NCBI GenBank assembly: GCA_021613335.1
Contig: JAJTWR010000428.1
Location: 237,001-301,000, forward strand
Direction: 5' to 3'
Source of the DNA: Whitmania pigra
Lineage: Eukaryota > Annelida > Clitellata > Hirudinida > Haemopidae
Length of the DNA: 64,000 bases
Below, piece by piece: positions 28,959 to 41,067 of this stretch (position 1 is the first letter of the stretch; every line of letters starts with the position of its first letter). Under the pieces are notes generated by a model, which worked only from the letters and a program-made list of their open reading frames with translations, searched no databases and had not been told where the DNA came from. Made by a program: the position numbers and the translations under genes.

Positions 28959-30291
28959 AGATAAAAGAATTAATTGTTAAGTCTAATGTTCCATTCACAC
29001 AATTAATTTGTTATATTCTCAATTTATTTTTTTAACATTTTGTTACTGGTTGATTTTGTATATCTATCACAATCAGAAGCAGATAACTCGCAGCAATGGG
29101 TTCAGTTATCTTTTAAAATGAAACGATTAAAACAAATCTTGTGTAATGTTATGTAATAAACAAATGTATTTTAAATGTTATTTTAAATTTGACCAAGACT
29201 TCGTTTTATTAATAATTATAATAATTTATCAATAAAATGCATTTAACCCTCCAGAACGTCAGGATATTACAATAGGAAGTAAAAGCGCGAAAAATAGGGC
29301 TCCAGTCACTTGTTTGTTGGCGATTGGAGTGAGCTGGCGTTCGTTTAAGAGTTTTTGGCAATTGCCACTCTTGTCTTCGCCATTTTTTTTTATAATTTTG
29401 GAATGAACCTACAAGGATGGCGGAGGGCATGGCGTTGTCAAGAATCCATAATGGAATGGAGTATTAGTTGAAGAGTCGCTAGCATCAGCTCGTACAAATC
29501 TCCAACATCCAGGTTCAAAAATGAATGCCGGCCGTTCGAAAGCCAACCTGAAGGGCATTACCTTTCGACAGATTGAAGAATCACTAAAACATGTTGAAGC
29601 GGCAATTTTATCAAGTTCAGCTTTAGGAGTTTGTTATGATGGAAGGAGTTGTAGTGCTGAAATATTTAAGATAATGTTATGTGTTATAATATCATAAGTA
29701 CACTAAAAAGCAATACTTGTAAAGAATTCGGTTGAATGGGGTTATTTTTATGCTGTGCAAGTCAGAAATGCGTGTGATACATAGCTTTGAATGAGATTAT
29801 TGTTGTGATTTAATTTTACTTTTGTAATTTTGTGTAGCTAAGAAGGAATCTATTTACTAATTTAAATTGAAAAAGCATTGATTAAAACGACTAAATTCAA
29901 AATCAATCTTTAGTTTATTTTCAACATTGCAATTGAGGATAATTTTAATAAAATTTTCATAAAAAATAGCAAAGGCTCAGAATGACAAAAAGTGAAAAAA
30001 ACCTGAACAGAAATCAATGTCTTGTTTATTTCAAATGTCCAAATGCTCTGGCATGGGTATATTCAGAATGAAAATCAATTGATGATGCTTTCAAAAGATA
30101 CTTATTTAAAGCTCAACTTGGCTTAAAGCTAGCCTATTTCCACATTCTAAGAATGCTCAGCTTTGTTTAGAAAGCCACATTTGTCGGTATTCATAAGCTT
30201 CTTGTATTTTACCACAAATTTCTTACTTCGACTTCTTCCTTCTTTGTATTTAAAATTTGATTCCTATAAGCACGTTCTGGCCAAGTGCATA
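28959..30291. other. Spacer between L3 and L4
   Basis: About 1.3 kb. The block 29215-29690 is related to 32270-32760 downstream of L4, so gene plus downstream sequence was duplicated as a unit. An open frame at 29209-29430 (-) is not conserved in the duplicate. No gene is called. Confidence 0.55.
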
Positions 30292-32081
30292 ATGTCTTTG
30301 AAGTATTTCAAACTTGTTTTTATATTGACTATTTTAGAATTATTTTCGCCCTCGGACACTAATCAGTGGTATAAAACGTACTGTGAAAATTTGTTATGCC
30401 TTTACTTCAATGGTACAAGTGCTTATGCTCAATCCAACGAGGAAGCAAACAACATTTGCTCAGAAAATGGACTCATGCTATTAGAAATTCCAAACGCGAC
30501 AGTTCAGGAGATTGTTGACAAAGCAACTAAATCTTTTGATGTTTATGTCAGACCTTTGTTTGGTTTTTTTTTCAGACTGAATTTGGTGCAAGTTGTAGAG
30601 CAAAATTGGAAATGGATAAGCACTAATGAACCTCTAGGTTTGCAATAATAATTGCTTAATTTATTAAATAAATAAAAATTGACAAGATAATTCCTATTCC
30701 ATAACATTCGATTATTATTTACAATCAGATTCTACTGAATCGTTATCAAGTTATCCTTATTTTGCCATCGTTCAAAAAAATTCATCTGGAATATATTTCT
30801 TCACTGAGTTTGAAAGATCTAAATATCCTTCCATTTGTTCTTGCAATGGTATTTTTTTATTTTAAACATAAGGAATAAAAGCATTACATAAAAAGATATC
30901 GTTGCTTTCTGAAGTTTTCCACCTGCAAAATTTATGTTGTACTTGTTATTACAAAAACTTAAAATGAAATTAATTAAAATTAATAAGGAACCTGTAAGAC
31001 CTCAGAAAATTGTTCAATACGAGACAGTGGATCAAATTTCTGCTACGAGGTTGTCAGTACAGCCGCTAACTGGTTTGAATCTCGAAGCAATTGTCAAAAC
31101 AAGGGTGGTGATTTGGCAACAGTCGTCAAAAGTCCTTCACCACATTGGATTTCCAATGTCCCTGATGGAAGTTACTGGATCGGTTTGGCGAAAGCAAAAT
31201 ATGTTTGGAGCTCAACTGGTAATTTAAAATGAAGTGTAACTATTACATTATATATTGCTTATAATATAATATTATTTTTTATATTTTATATAATACTACA
31301 TTATTGAAATAATCCGGGTTTTCGCAAACTAGCAAGTGAACTAATAAGTTAATTGAATAAGTATTCAGTTATTAGAACTAAATCTTCAAATTAGGAACCT
31401 GAGTTCCTAGGGCTTAGGGATGTCTTGGATCTTGCTTGTCGAACTTTTTAATCTTAATCAAGATCTTCGCTTCAATGATTCGAAATGATAATAAACTTAA
31501 TCAATTAAAATTTTTAATTATAAAATACTTTGCAGTTTTTCTTAAATGCAATTATTTAACAAAATTGAAATGACCTTGTAAATGAAATATTAAATGAGAG
31601 TAATCATCTTCAGGTCAAACATCAAATTATTTCAAGTGGTTTGACGGGGAACCCGTCCAAGGTCATGATTGCACTTACATATCGCATAGTGATTACAACT
31701 CTACAAACTATTTCCGAAAAGCTCCATGCAATGAAGGCAAACCATTCTTTTGCATGAATGGAACTGTAAAAAACAACCAAACTGCTCAACGATCAACAAC
31801 GAGATCCTCAGACCCAAGTTTTTATTAATTTTTTTACTGAGACATTACCAAAAACTGTTATAATTTGTATTGCGTTTTTAATCTCACGTAATCATAAAAC
31901 AGGAATTTGAATTTAATCAGGTCTTATTGGAATCTTAGCTGGAGTTGCAATTTTCGGAATTGCAATGATTGTGATGGTTGGTATTGCACCATTTTTTGTT
32001 TCCAGATACCTGACTACCTATCCACTCGTTTCAGGGCGAAAGGTTTTAGAAGCAACTGAAGATAAAAGAATTAATTGTTAA
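30292..32081 (+). CDS. Lectin array gene L4: two CTLDs plus membrane anchor, 353 aa
   Basis: Five exons: 30292-30637, 30729-30848, 30988-31218, 31614-31817 and 31921-32081. Signal peptide (FKLVFILTILELFSPS). CTLD1 in exons 1 and 2 (CLYFNGTSAYAQSNEEAN, WKWIST). CTLD2 in exons 3 and 4 (NFCYEVV, ANWFESRSNC, YWIGLAKAKYVW, WFDGEP, HDCTYI, FFCMNG). The transmembrane exon (GVAIFGIAMIVMVGIAPFFV) is followed by a 30-residue tail ending EATEDKRINC. The C-terminal Cys could be lipidated, but no CAAX box is present. The start is set at the ATG that gives a clean signal peptide; an upstream in-frame extension exists. Intron 3 contains a diverged LTR-like fragment. Confidence 0.82.
31305..31400 (-). mobile_element. 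Diverged LTR fragment in L4 intron 3
   Basis: Begins TGAAATAATCCGGG and runs through GTATTCAGTTA, paralleling the reverse complement of the LTRs at 39518 and 41068 and the solo LTR at 20467. After about 90 bases the match fades. Likely a related but older or different LTR subfamily; the far end and target duplication are not found. Confidence 0.5.
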
Positions 32082-34112
32082 GTCTCAGGTTGCATTCACA
32101 CAAATAATTTATTATATTAATTTATTTCTTAACATTTTGTTACTGGTTGATTTTGTATACCTATCACAATCAGAAGCGAATAACTTGCAGCAGTGGGTTC
32201 AGTTATCTTTTAAATGTTTGAACTAATGTTGTGTAATGTTTTAATGGTGACCAAAACTTTTATGGAATATTAATAAATTATAATAATATCTAAAAAAGTA
32301 CATTTGATTCGCTAGAACATTAGAATATTATATCAGGAAGTAAAAGCGCAAACAGTAAGGCTCCTTTTAATGGATTTCCGGCAATTTGGAATTGGAGTCG
32401 ACATTCGTTTAGGATTTTTTGGAAATTGCATAGTCATTGCCATTTATCCATAATACATTTCGTTATTTTGAACTGAACCTAAAGTTGACCATAAAGTTTG
32501 GCTAGGAACGTGGCATAGGCTTCTTGAAGTTGAGGGTTAGGTTGAAGTTGAAGTTGAGTTCTAGTTATTAGCAGCTTCCTCTCTAAATCTTCAACATCTA
32601 ATGGACAAAAATAAATGCGGATCGTTCGAGATCTAACCGTAAGGGCTTGACCTTTCGACAGATTGGAGTATGGCTGTAACACGTTGAAGTGACAATGCTG
32701 GTAATTTAAGAAGAAGTTCGTAATGAAGGGAAGGAAAAGCTGAAATATTTAAGATAAATAAATGTAATTTATTACTATTGTTGTATCTTCGCTACTATAT
32801 TCGTTTATTGCTGCAGCAAAACTATAGAAAGTATTAGAGACTAACACGGGAGAGAGTTTGAAGTGGAATAAGAGGAAAGTCTAATCTAATAAACTAATAC
32901 ATTAGAGGTAACAGATAAAATCTACTGAGTATTATATCACATTATAATAAAATTAATTACATAATAATAAACCTAATTATTATACTACTATCAATGCAAC
33001 AATTATTATATATTCAGAATATCAGAATATAATAATCTCATTCCTCAAAGTAATGAATTGTTGCATTAGGCCTGCAATTATAGTTATGCGTTATAATAAC
33101 GCATCAATTCGTGCCTATTAATAACGATAATGCATGCTGTGGTGATGCATGACGACATCAGATGACTGAGGTTGTTGAGGTTATACAGTAAATTATAAGG
33201 CGTAAAGACAGTGTAAATATTGTGCTTTAGGAAGCAATGCTTGTGATATTGTCATTTAAATGATGTTTTTGTTACGCTTGGATGATTGTATCTCAGATGT
33301 TGCTTTCTTGAGAGATCTTGAGACGTTTGCAACGTGAATTCCATTTAGGAATAAATAAATTAAAGATGATTGCAGTTCAGAAATAGAAAACAAATCTTAC
33401 GGAAGTTCAATAAAGTCGTTAAAACACGCCCCTTGAAAGCATTGCATATGAATGGGTTTCGTTCTTGTATGCTGCGGTGAAAGTAACAGTCGTGATTTGT
33501 CGTGTTCGCACACCCAGCCTGCAACACCAGGAAGCGCCCTCAAGCAAGTACGTTATGCAAATTGTATATTATTGTTGTATTATTAAAAAGTGCCTTCACA
33601 TCCTTTTTGGATAAATAAAGCAATAAAAAAAAAATCAGATAAAAGCAAATGCAACAATTAAATTAAATCATTATCGTCTGTTGAGTCTAATAGCTTCAGG
33701 CCAGTCAAAGCAGTAGTAATATAGTAATCATTTATCATTGAGAAGGGAACTGTTTGCTTATTTAAGTTGAAAAACCTGATAAATACAAATCAGAAACAGT
33801 TTTTTTCGCAACTTAGCAACTGTTGAGGATAATTTGAAAAAATTATAAAAAAAAAAAAATAATAAGAAATAATAGTTGGTCATAATGGTAGGAAGTAAAA
33901 AAACGTAAATAAAATGGCTTCTTTATTTTTGGGGGTAACAGCTCATGAATTAATTGCATTGAAAGAGTTATGAAGCTAAACACGTTAGAAAGCTATTCAT
34001 AAGCTTCTCGAATTTAACCAGACACCTTCCTCATTTAGACCAAGGTATTTTGTCGTTGTCTTTTTATTTGATAATTGGTTCAGATAAGTTCTCGATGAGT
34101 GTTATGTCATAG
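32082..34112. other. 2.0 kb spacer between L4 and L5
   Basis: The left part (to about 32760) parallels the region after L3. The part at 33110-33720 parallels 20810-21120 upstream of L1. An open frame at 32479-32682 (-) has no recognisable homology. No gene is supported. Confidence 0.55.
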
Positions 34113-36363
34113 ATGTCTCTTAAGTACTTCAACCTCGTTTTTCTAATCATTGTTTTAGAATTATTTTTGCCCTCGGACACTAATCAGTGGTACCAAACGT
34201 ACTGTGAAGATTCTTTGTGTCTTTACTTCAATAGTACAAGTGTTTATGCTCAGTCAAATGAGGAAGCCAACAACATTTGCTCAAAAAATGGACTCATGCT
34301 ATTAGAAATTCCAAACGCGAGAGTTCAGGAGATTGTTGACAGGGCAACTAAAACTTGGGATAATTATGTCAGACCTTTGATTGGGTTTTTTTTCAGACTG
34401 AATTTGGTGCAAGTTGTAGAGCAAAATTGGAAATGGATAAGCACTAATCAACCTCTAGGTTTGCAATAATAATTGCTTGATTTATTAAATAAATAAAATT
34501 GGACAAGGTAATTCCTATTCCATATCATTGGATTGTTATTTACAACCAGATTCTACTGAATCGATATCAAGTTATCCTTATTTTGCCATCGTTCAAAAAA
34601 ATTCATCTGGAATATATTTCTTCACTGAGTTTGAAAGATCTAAATATCCTTCCATTTGTTCCTGTGATGGTAATTTTTTTACACACAAAGATAACAATGT
34701 TCATGATGTTTAAACAGACACAAATCTACATTACATTCCGTACTGTTATTAGAAAATCTTAACTGAACTTTATTGAATTTTCTAAGGAACCTGTAAAAAC
34801 TCAGGGAGTTGTTCAATACGAGACAGTGGATCAAATTTCTGCTACGAGGTTGTCAGTACAGCCGCTAACTGGTTTGAATCTCGAAGCAATTGTCAATACA
34901 TGGGTGGTGATTTGGCGACAGTCATCAAACATCCTTTACCACAATGGATTTCCAATATCCCCACTGGAAGCTACTGGATCGGTTTGACGAAAGCAAAATA
35001 TGTTTGGAGCTCAACTGGTAAGTTCATTATGAAATCTACATCTGTTACATTCAATTTATTAAATTTTTAAATTTTTTAAATGCAATTATTTAACAAAAAA
35101 TAAATGTCCTACATAATATAAAAATAGAATCTAGAGATATCAAACTGATTTCATGTCAAGGCTAACATTTTGTAGAAATTGTTTTAATATAAAAAATAAA
35201 ATACCTTGAAACATTTCATAATTACCCTTAGGTCAAACATCAAATTATTTTAAGTGGTTTGACGGGGAACCCGTCCAAGGCCATGACTGCACTTATATTT
35301 CGCATAGTGATTACAACTCTCCAAACTATTTCCGAAAGGCTCCATGCAATGAAGGCAAACCATTCTTTTGCATGAATGGCACTGGAAATTACATTCGTAA
35401 GTGATGAATTTTAGCATTAAATGAAGCTGTTACAAAAATTGGTTCAACTTTGTTTTATTCGATTATTAAAAGGTGGCTTTAAACATTAAAGATTGTATGA
35501 AACGAGTTCATGATTTATAATTGATTTTTGTGTCCAGAGACTTTTGTTCCTCTAACTTCTCCTCAATTTTCAACTTCCTCATCAGCAGCCATTACATTAC
35601 CATCATCTTCCCCAACCACATCATCAGAATCATCTACTACAACCTCTACAAGCATCAAGGGAAAGACAACTACTGAGAATAAAGACGTTCAAAATTCAAC
35701 AACGGGATCCTCAGATTCAAGTTCTTTTATTATACTTTATTTTGTCTCGATATCCCACAATATCAAAAACTATTATAATTTCCGAATTCAATTTCTATTG
35801 TGATTTATTTATTCTCATGTAATCACAAAGCAGGAATTTAAATTTCATCAGGTCCTGTTGGAATCATAGCAGGAGTTGCAACTTGTGGAATAGTTCTGAT
35901 TGTGCTGGTTGTTATTGTTCTCTTTTTTGTTTTCAGATACTTGAACAAGTGAGATAATTTAAATTTAAGATAATTACGGAGTGGATGCATTAAAATTATT
36001 CTTTTCAGAAATAAAAAAAGTAAAAATTCAGCTTATCATACTACAATCGACGATCTTGGAAGAAAACCTACCAACCCATATGAGACTGAAATTTCAGTAG
36101 GCAATAGCGGAACAGTGTACGGACCTTACGATAACCTGGACTCTCAGAACGTAAATAAATATGACATGATAGAAGATGGTACAATCTATGACGAATTAAG
36201 TGAAACATCACCGTACGACAAGTTATCTGACGATACCGATTCCAAGTATTGCCTGGAGATCACCAGTTCAGATGTGATAACTCTCAGAGGTTCTCTGAAT
36301 GAAAGCTTCAGTCAGCTTGGTAGGGACAGCATCATTCAAAATTCAAATTGGAAGTTCAATTGA
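34113..36363 (+). CDS. Lectin array gene L5: two CTLDs, Ser/Thr stalk, TM and ITAM-like tail, 498 aa
   Basis: Seven exons: 34113-34458, 34550-34669, 34787-35017, 35232-35396, 35538-35720, 35852-35948 and 36009-36363. Signal peptide, CTLD1 (exons 1-2), CTLD2 (exons 3-4; NFCYEVV, YWIGLTKAKYVW, WFDGEP, FFCMNG), a Ser/Thr-rich stalk (exon 5), a transmembrane helix (exon 6; IVLIVLVVIVLFFVF then RYLNK) and a 118-residue cytoplasmic tail (exon 7). The tail has YDNL (421-424) and YDMI (432-435) seven residues apart, matching ITAM spacing, followed by YDEL (441-444) and YDKL (450-453). This is the only member of the five with a stalk exon and a long tail, so it is the likely signalling form. Known ITAMs bind tandem-SH2 kinases such as Syk; that role here is inference. 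Confidence 0.86.
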
Positions 36364-37142
36364 TTTCAACAATCATTTCCATTCATTTTAGGAAGAAATA
36401 TTGTAGAAGTTCCTGAAAATTAAACAATTTCTTATTAAGTCTAGTGTTGAATTCGCATTAATATTTTTGTGTAATGGCAATTTCCTTATTAAAATGTTTT
36501 TAACTCGTCAATTGTGTTTACTCACCGTGATCATAAGCGGAAAAGTCATATGCATTGTCTTCTATCTTTTAAAATAAAACTTTAAAAAAATGTTTAATAT
36601 TTTAATAGTAAACTCCGACGTTGTAATACTTTCATTATTTTATAATAAATTCTCAAAACAATACACTTTGTAAGAACATTTAAAAGACGCGAAATAGTTA
36701 GGGTTTGCGATTTATTTCATAAACTTCTTACAAGAAGATTTAGGCCTTCAAGAGTTTATGTTGAATAGATTTAATATTCCTTAACAAAGAAACATTTGAC
36801 TAAAACTAGTAGGCAATAAATTAAGCGAAAGTTGCTAAATTTAAATTTATTATATTTATTTAAACTCAAGATTTCATTTATAACAATTAAGAAACAAAAT
36901 TTATGACTCATTTGTGGTAAGATGAAATGCTTGATTAAAATCATGAAGGAAGATTTCAAAAATAACTCAAACTCTCAGGAATATTCTTATTGAAATTGCT
37001 TAACAATGCTAAGCTGTGAGATTCTTAAAGCATTCTTTCTTAAACTTCATGAACTTCCTTCTTGAGAGTTCCTATCAAAATAATAATAGATTAAGATTAG
37101 TTTTATACTTCCTAATAGACTCGATTTAATTAAAATTTTCAA
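36364..37142. other. Spacer between L5 and the first CTLD-less gene
   Basis: AT-rich, with L5 3' sequence and the leader of the next gene. No ORF or repeat family is supported. Confidence 0.5.
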
Positions 37143-39059
37143 ATGTTTTTCTTGATTATCTTACTAAGCTTGTATTCTGGAGTCCCGGGTAAGTTTAATT
37201 TTCGAATATTTCAATTTAATCACTTTGACTTGTGACCTACATTTCGTTTGATGAAATTGAAAAGATAATTCATTTCTAAATTTAGAATTACAATATTTGA
37301 TTAGGATATTTAAGGAATAAAGATGGTTGGAGATGATTAAGTATGGATAGATTTATTTTGCATAACATTTTGTAAACCTTAGAACAATATTTAGTTTAAG
37401 TCATTAATTTAATCATGAAGATTTAATTCGTAATCGTATTTACAAAGGGCAACTCAAATGTTACTATTTGTTATAAAATTTTGTTTACATTCAAGTTGGA
37501 TTATTTTACATTAATTGTCATTGACTGTTTAATGTTATCAAAATCCTTTTATTCTTTGTAATTCTTATCGCCTTTGTTATGTTATCCCATCGCATGATTT
37601 GTTTCTCCAACGTTTTTGTATGTTGTAAGACTACATATTTGAGTACATTATTTAAATTCAGTAAAAGCAGGTCAGCAAATTGCAGTACAAGCTGATTAGT
37701 TTAATATTTTACATGGAAGCATTAGAATATTTATTCATCTATTTTTAGCTGTTTTATTGAGTTCTTACAAAAGGTGACAATATTTGTAATGCAACTGGAG
37801 CATCACTAACTAATATAACATAATTATTTATTATGGTTAAAAATAACCGGACATGTGTAATAGCCATTTTTTTTAATTAATAAAGCTTGAAAATCATCAT
37901 TTTTAAAAACAACTTTTGAAAATATAACAGCTTTAACGAGCTCTGACGATCCACAAACGACTTCAAGTGCAGCTACACCATCAAGTTCTAGTAGTACCTT
38001 TGGTACAACTACTTCTGTCACAAATACTTATTTTTCTGTCACAAGTACTTCTACTTCTAACACAAGTACCTCTACTTTTAACACAAGTACCTCTACTTTT
38101 AACACAAGTACCTCTACCTCCGGCACAAGTACTTCTTCTTTTAACTCAAATTCTGTTTCCAAGAGTACTTCTAATTCACTTGAGTCCAACGAAGGTAATT
38201 AAACAATAATCTTCTTGAGTAATTTATATTATGTTTAACATTTATTAACTGAAATGATTTAATCTGAAGTTAAACATTATCTAAACCAGACCACTGCTTT
38301 GATTTAAGCCGAACATACTATTAAAAAAGCTCTTTATATTCTCAAATCCAGTTTCAGCTCCAGCTAATAATCCAGATATTTCTTTGGCAATTGGACTTGG
38401 AGTTGGCATTCCTTTGGGAGTTTTGGCCATTGCCGCTATGGCAGGCGTCATCATTTGTGCACTTAAATGCAAAAGGTAAATTATTGTATATCTGGAGTTA
38501 TATAATCAATCAATCTTATTGACAAATCCAGTTAATTTGGATGTTTCGTATTTTGCGTTTTTTATGTAATGTTATAGGCATATCTGTTATATGGTTTGAC
38601 GTAAAATGAAAGACTAAATGCTTGAATTTTTCAAGAACACATAGATGATTTATTAATATTTTGTACTGTTAGTCAAGCCAAGTAATTAAATTAATAACCA
38701 TTCTCATAATAATACTCAATTAATCACATTAATCATATTAATAATTAAATTATTTTTTCAGAAGCAAAAAGAGAGATGAATTCTTCAGCAGCAGAGAAAC
38801 CGAGGAAAATCTGTCCATGGATGACTACGCCAATTCCAGTGAATTTCATAGGAATCGCAATTCTAATGCTGACAACGTTTATTCCAATTGGAGCAATAGT
38901 GAACAGAAAGGTGTAAACTTTGCAAATTCAAACGCGAGAGGACAAGAAACTGGCGCGACCTATGCGAATCTCGATTTTTCGAACACGAAACAAGAAGGAT
39001 TGAATTACGCAAAGTTGGATTTCAGCAACAGGAAAACATTGGTTCCGGCAGAAACATGA
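37143..39059 (+). CDS. Mucin-like type I membrane protein without CTLD, tyrosine-motif tail, 241 aa
   Basis: Four exons: 37143-37188, 37931-38194, 38358-38475 and 38762-39059. Signal peptide on exon 1 (MFFLIILLSLYSGVPG). Exon 2 is a Ser/Thr stalk with near-perfect repeats of the type NTSTSTF, predicting heavy O-glycosylation. Exon 3 is the transmembrane helix (LGVLAIAAMAGVIICAL then KCKR). Exon 4 is the tail, ending with YANLDF (from 210) and YAKLDF (from 225). LNYAKL matches the ITIM consensus and the two YxxL motifs lie 11 residues apart, within ITAM-like range. No lectin domain is found in the 740-base intron 1. Same exon phases as the lectin genes, so it may derive from one by loss of the CTLD exons. 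Confidence 0.78.
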
Positions 39060-39513
39060 TTACGATTTGTTATGACGTTCGATAAATTAAAAAAAAAATG
39101 GTGCATTTTGTAATATCTGCCTAGTAACATTCAACGTATTATGATAGAAAACATGTCTATAAAATAAAAATGTTCTTATTATTTAGCGTAGCATGTACCT
39201 TTTAATTATCATAAAATATCACGAAACATCAAAATTGAAATTGTGATTTTGGGGAACTGCTTATACCTTCGGTAGGATTTGTGTTCAAATGTCGCAGGGT
39301 CGAAATTTTTAATTTCAAAAGTTATTTTAAAGAATTGCTTTAACAAATTGTTAGATGTGGAAATGATTTTTAATGGCTTTAATGAGGTTTAAACAAATAA
39401 TTTTCTAATAATATTTAAATGATTTTTAATGGCTTTAATGAGGTTTAAACAAATAATTTTCTAATAATATTTTAATTATCTTTAATTTACTTTATCGAAG
39501 TTCTCGTACATAT
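39060..39513. other. Spacer with a 57-base tandem duplication
   Basis: 3' flank of the preceding gene. Contains two adjacent, nearly identical copies of a 57-base unit (39361-39417 and 39418-39474), then the target site of the LTR element. Confidence 0.6.
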
Positions 39514-39517
39514 GTAT

Positions 39518-39826
39518 TGTTGTAAACTTAGATTTTTGGAAATTAATTAAGTTTATATTGCTAATATAATTAAATTTATACTTAATTATATTTGGCATCT
39601 TTTCCGGGCACGTGGAATCTATTTTTGCTACAGAAAAGCATTCTCGATAATCACCTGACAAACAACGAAAATCAAGACAACTTAGAAGCCCAAATAACCA
39701 TTTGCATCCTTAAGTACCTCAATTCCTTAAACGCTTAACTTCTATTATTCAGTTCCGTTAACTGAATACCTGCTCTAATAAACTTATTAGTTAACTTACT
39801 TATTTGCGGACCCCCGGGTTATTTCA
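39518..39826 (+). repeat. 5' LTR of the SAP-ORF element
   Basis: Begins TG and ends CA. It differs from the 3' LTR at roughly two positions (in the ACGTGGAATC and ACAACGAAAA contexts). It also contains the palindromic stretch AGTTCCGTTAACTGAA. Confidence 0.92.
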
Positions 39827-39860
39827 TTGGTGTCAGGAGTGGGATCCCAAAAAGTAAGTC

Positions 39861-40853
39861 ATGAGCAAGGTCTTAGAAGATTTTACTTTTGCTGGAATGA
39901 GACGTGAGCTTAAGTTGAGGCAAATGGATTCGAAAGGCTCCAGGGAAGAATTGCAGGATCGCCTGCTGTCGTGGATAGTAGACCAGGGTGAGGATCCAGA
40001 AGCTTATATATTTGTTGATCCGGGTCTGAAATGGATGATGGGAAATATGGATAAAATGATGCAAAGCTTTGAAGAAAAGATGGAAAAAGTAACTGAGGTT
40101 TTCTCCAACAAGGCCTCTACTAGCTACCAACCGGAGGAGACTCCATCAAGCACCATAAACATCATGCCAGCTGAGGCCTCAGCAGTGTACCCGATTGCCA
40201 CACTGGTTTCGGTTGAGAAGGAGACCGAGGAAATTGTAGATGGAAGAACTTTGGAAAGCGAAGTGTTTCTTCCATGGAGTGAGGAATCGGGAATGGAGCT
40301 GAGGGAAGAGCTGGGTGAGGAGAACGGTGCTGAGGAGACCTTTGCTGAGGTGAGTGAGGCCAGTTTGGTAGTTGACGGGGACAGTCCAATAGTGGAGCTC
40401 CCAATAAATGTTGAGAATGAGGACAAAGGTGAGCTGAGGGAAAGTTTCGCAAACTCCAGAGAAGTCGCGCCAGTGCCCGATGAGCCAATTCCGTGCACGA
40501 TTGCCTCGTTGGTATCGGTTGTGGAGAGAACCGAAGAAATAATTGAAGGGGGGACTTTGGTAGAGACCAGAGTGGAGCCTCCTCGCGTTGAGGAATCAGT
40601 GGAGGGACTGGACCTTGAGAGCAGTGGCGAGCGATTTGAGTTGGGAGTTTCCGAATTCGATTCAGCTGTGGATGTTGTGAAGGTTGGAGCTGCGGATGTC
40701 ATTGTAACTAAGGGTGGCGGTGAGGTACTCGGCGGTCGTGAGTACGTGGTTGATAAGATGGGATCAATGTCTGAGGAGTTCATTTGTGGAGTTCTCAGTC
40801 AGGGCGGCTTTCTGGCCTTCGGAAGTCGTCGGAGATTCGAGGCGAGCATTTAG
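39861..40853 (+). CDS. SAP-domain gag-like ORF of the LTR element, 330 aa
   Basis: A single intronless ORF just after the primer site. Residues 1-39 form a SAP motif (FTFAGMRRELKLRQMDSKGS, then REELQDRLLSWI), a helix-loop-helix fold that binds AT-rich DNA in nuclear proteins. The rest is very acidic and low-complexity. It has an internal repeat: residues 111-125 (PIATLVSVEKETEEI) and 213-227 (TIASLVSVVERTEEI). Base composition is much more GC-rich than the neighbourhood. The position suggests a gag-like packaging protein, but no CCHC zinc knuckle is seen. Its role is inference. The open antisense frame at 40124-40783 is a shadow. Confidence 0.72.
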   Translation: MSKVLEDFTFAGMRRELKLRQMDSKGSREELQDRLLSWIVDQGEDPEAYIFVDPGLKWMMGNMDKMMQSFEEKMEKVTEVFSNKASTSYQPEETPSSTINIMPAEASAVYPIATLVSVEKETEEIVDGRTLESEVFLPWSEESGMELREELGEENGAEETFAEVSEASLVVDGDSPIVELPINVENEDKGELRESFANSREVAPVPDEPIPCTIASLVSVVERTEEIIEGGTLVETRVEPPRVEESVEGLDLESSGERFELGVSEFDSAVDVVKVGAADVIVTKGGGEVLGGREYVVDKMGSMSEEFICGVLSQGGFLAFGSRRRFEASI

Positions 40854-41056
40854 TGCTGTTGGTTGTTTTGCTGATCTTTTTCAGCAAGCGTTTTAGTAGA
40901 GATACGAGAAGAGGAAGGGCTTGCATTGAAACAATGGTGATGCATGGGCACCATGTTAGAGATTGTGTCCCGAGAGTAAAAATGAAGGTGGCACACATTC
41001 CCCAACTGGCGAAGTACCACGGGGAGCAGCAGTCTGTTCGGGACGAACAGATTTAA
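40784..41056 (+). pseudogene. Residual downstream ORF in the LTR element, 90 aa
   Basis: Overlaps the end of the SAP ORF in another frame and runs to the polypurine tract. Basic, with no recognisable domain; it ends AKYHGEQQSVRDEQI. It may be the remnant of a deleted pol C-terminus. No function is assigned. Confidence 0.3.
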
Positions 41057-41067
41057 GGAGGGTGTAA

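Noticed and set aside
39508..39512. Five-base target duplication for the SAP element with LTR starting at 39513
   Set aside because: Bases do not match at the other end. Moving the LTR start to TGTTGTAAAC at 39518 gives perfect GTAT on both sides.
40124..40783. 219-codon Ser/Thr-rich frame on the minus strand
   Set aside because: It is the antisense of the acidic SAP ORF; GAG/GAA codons read backwards give Ser/Leu-rich sequence. The sense frame has a start, SAP domain and element context.
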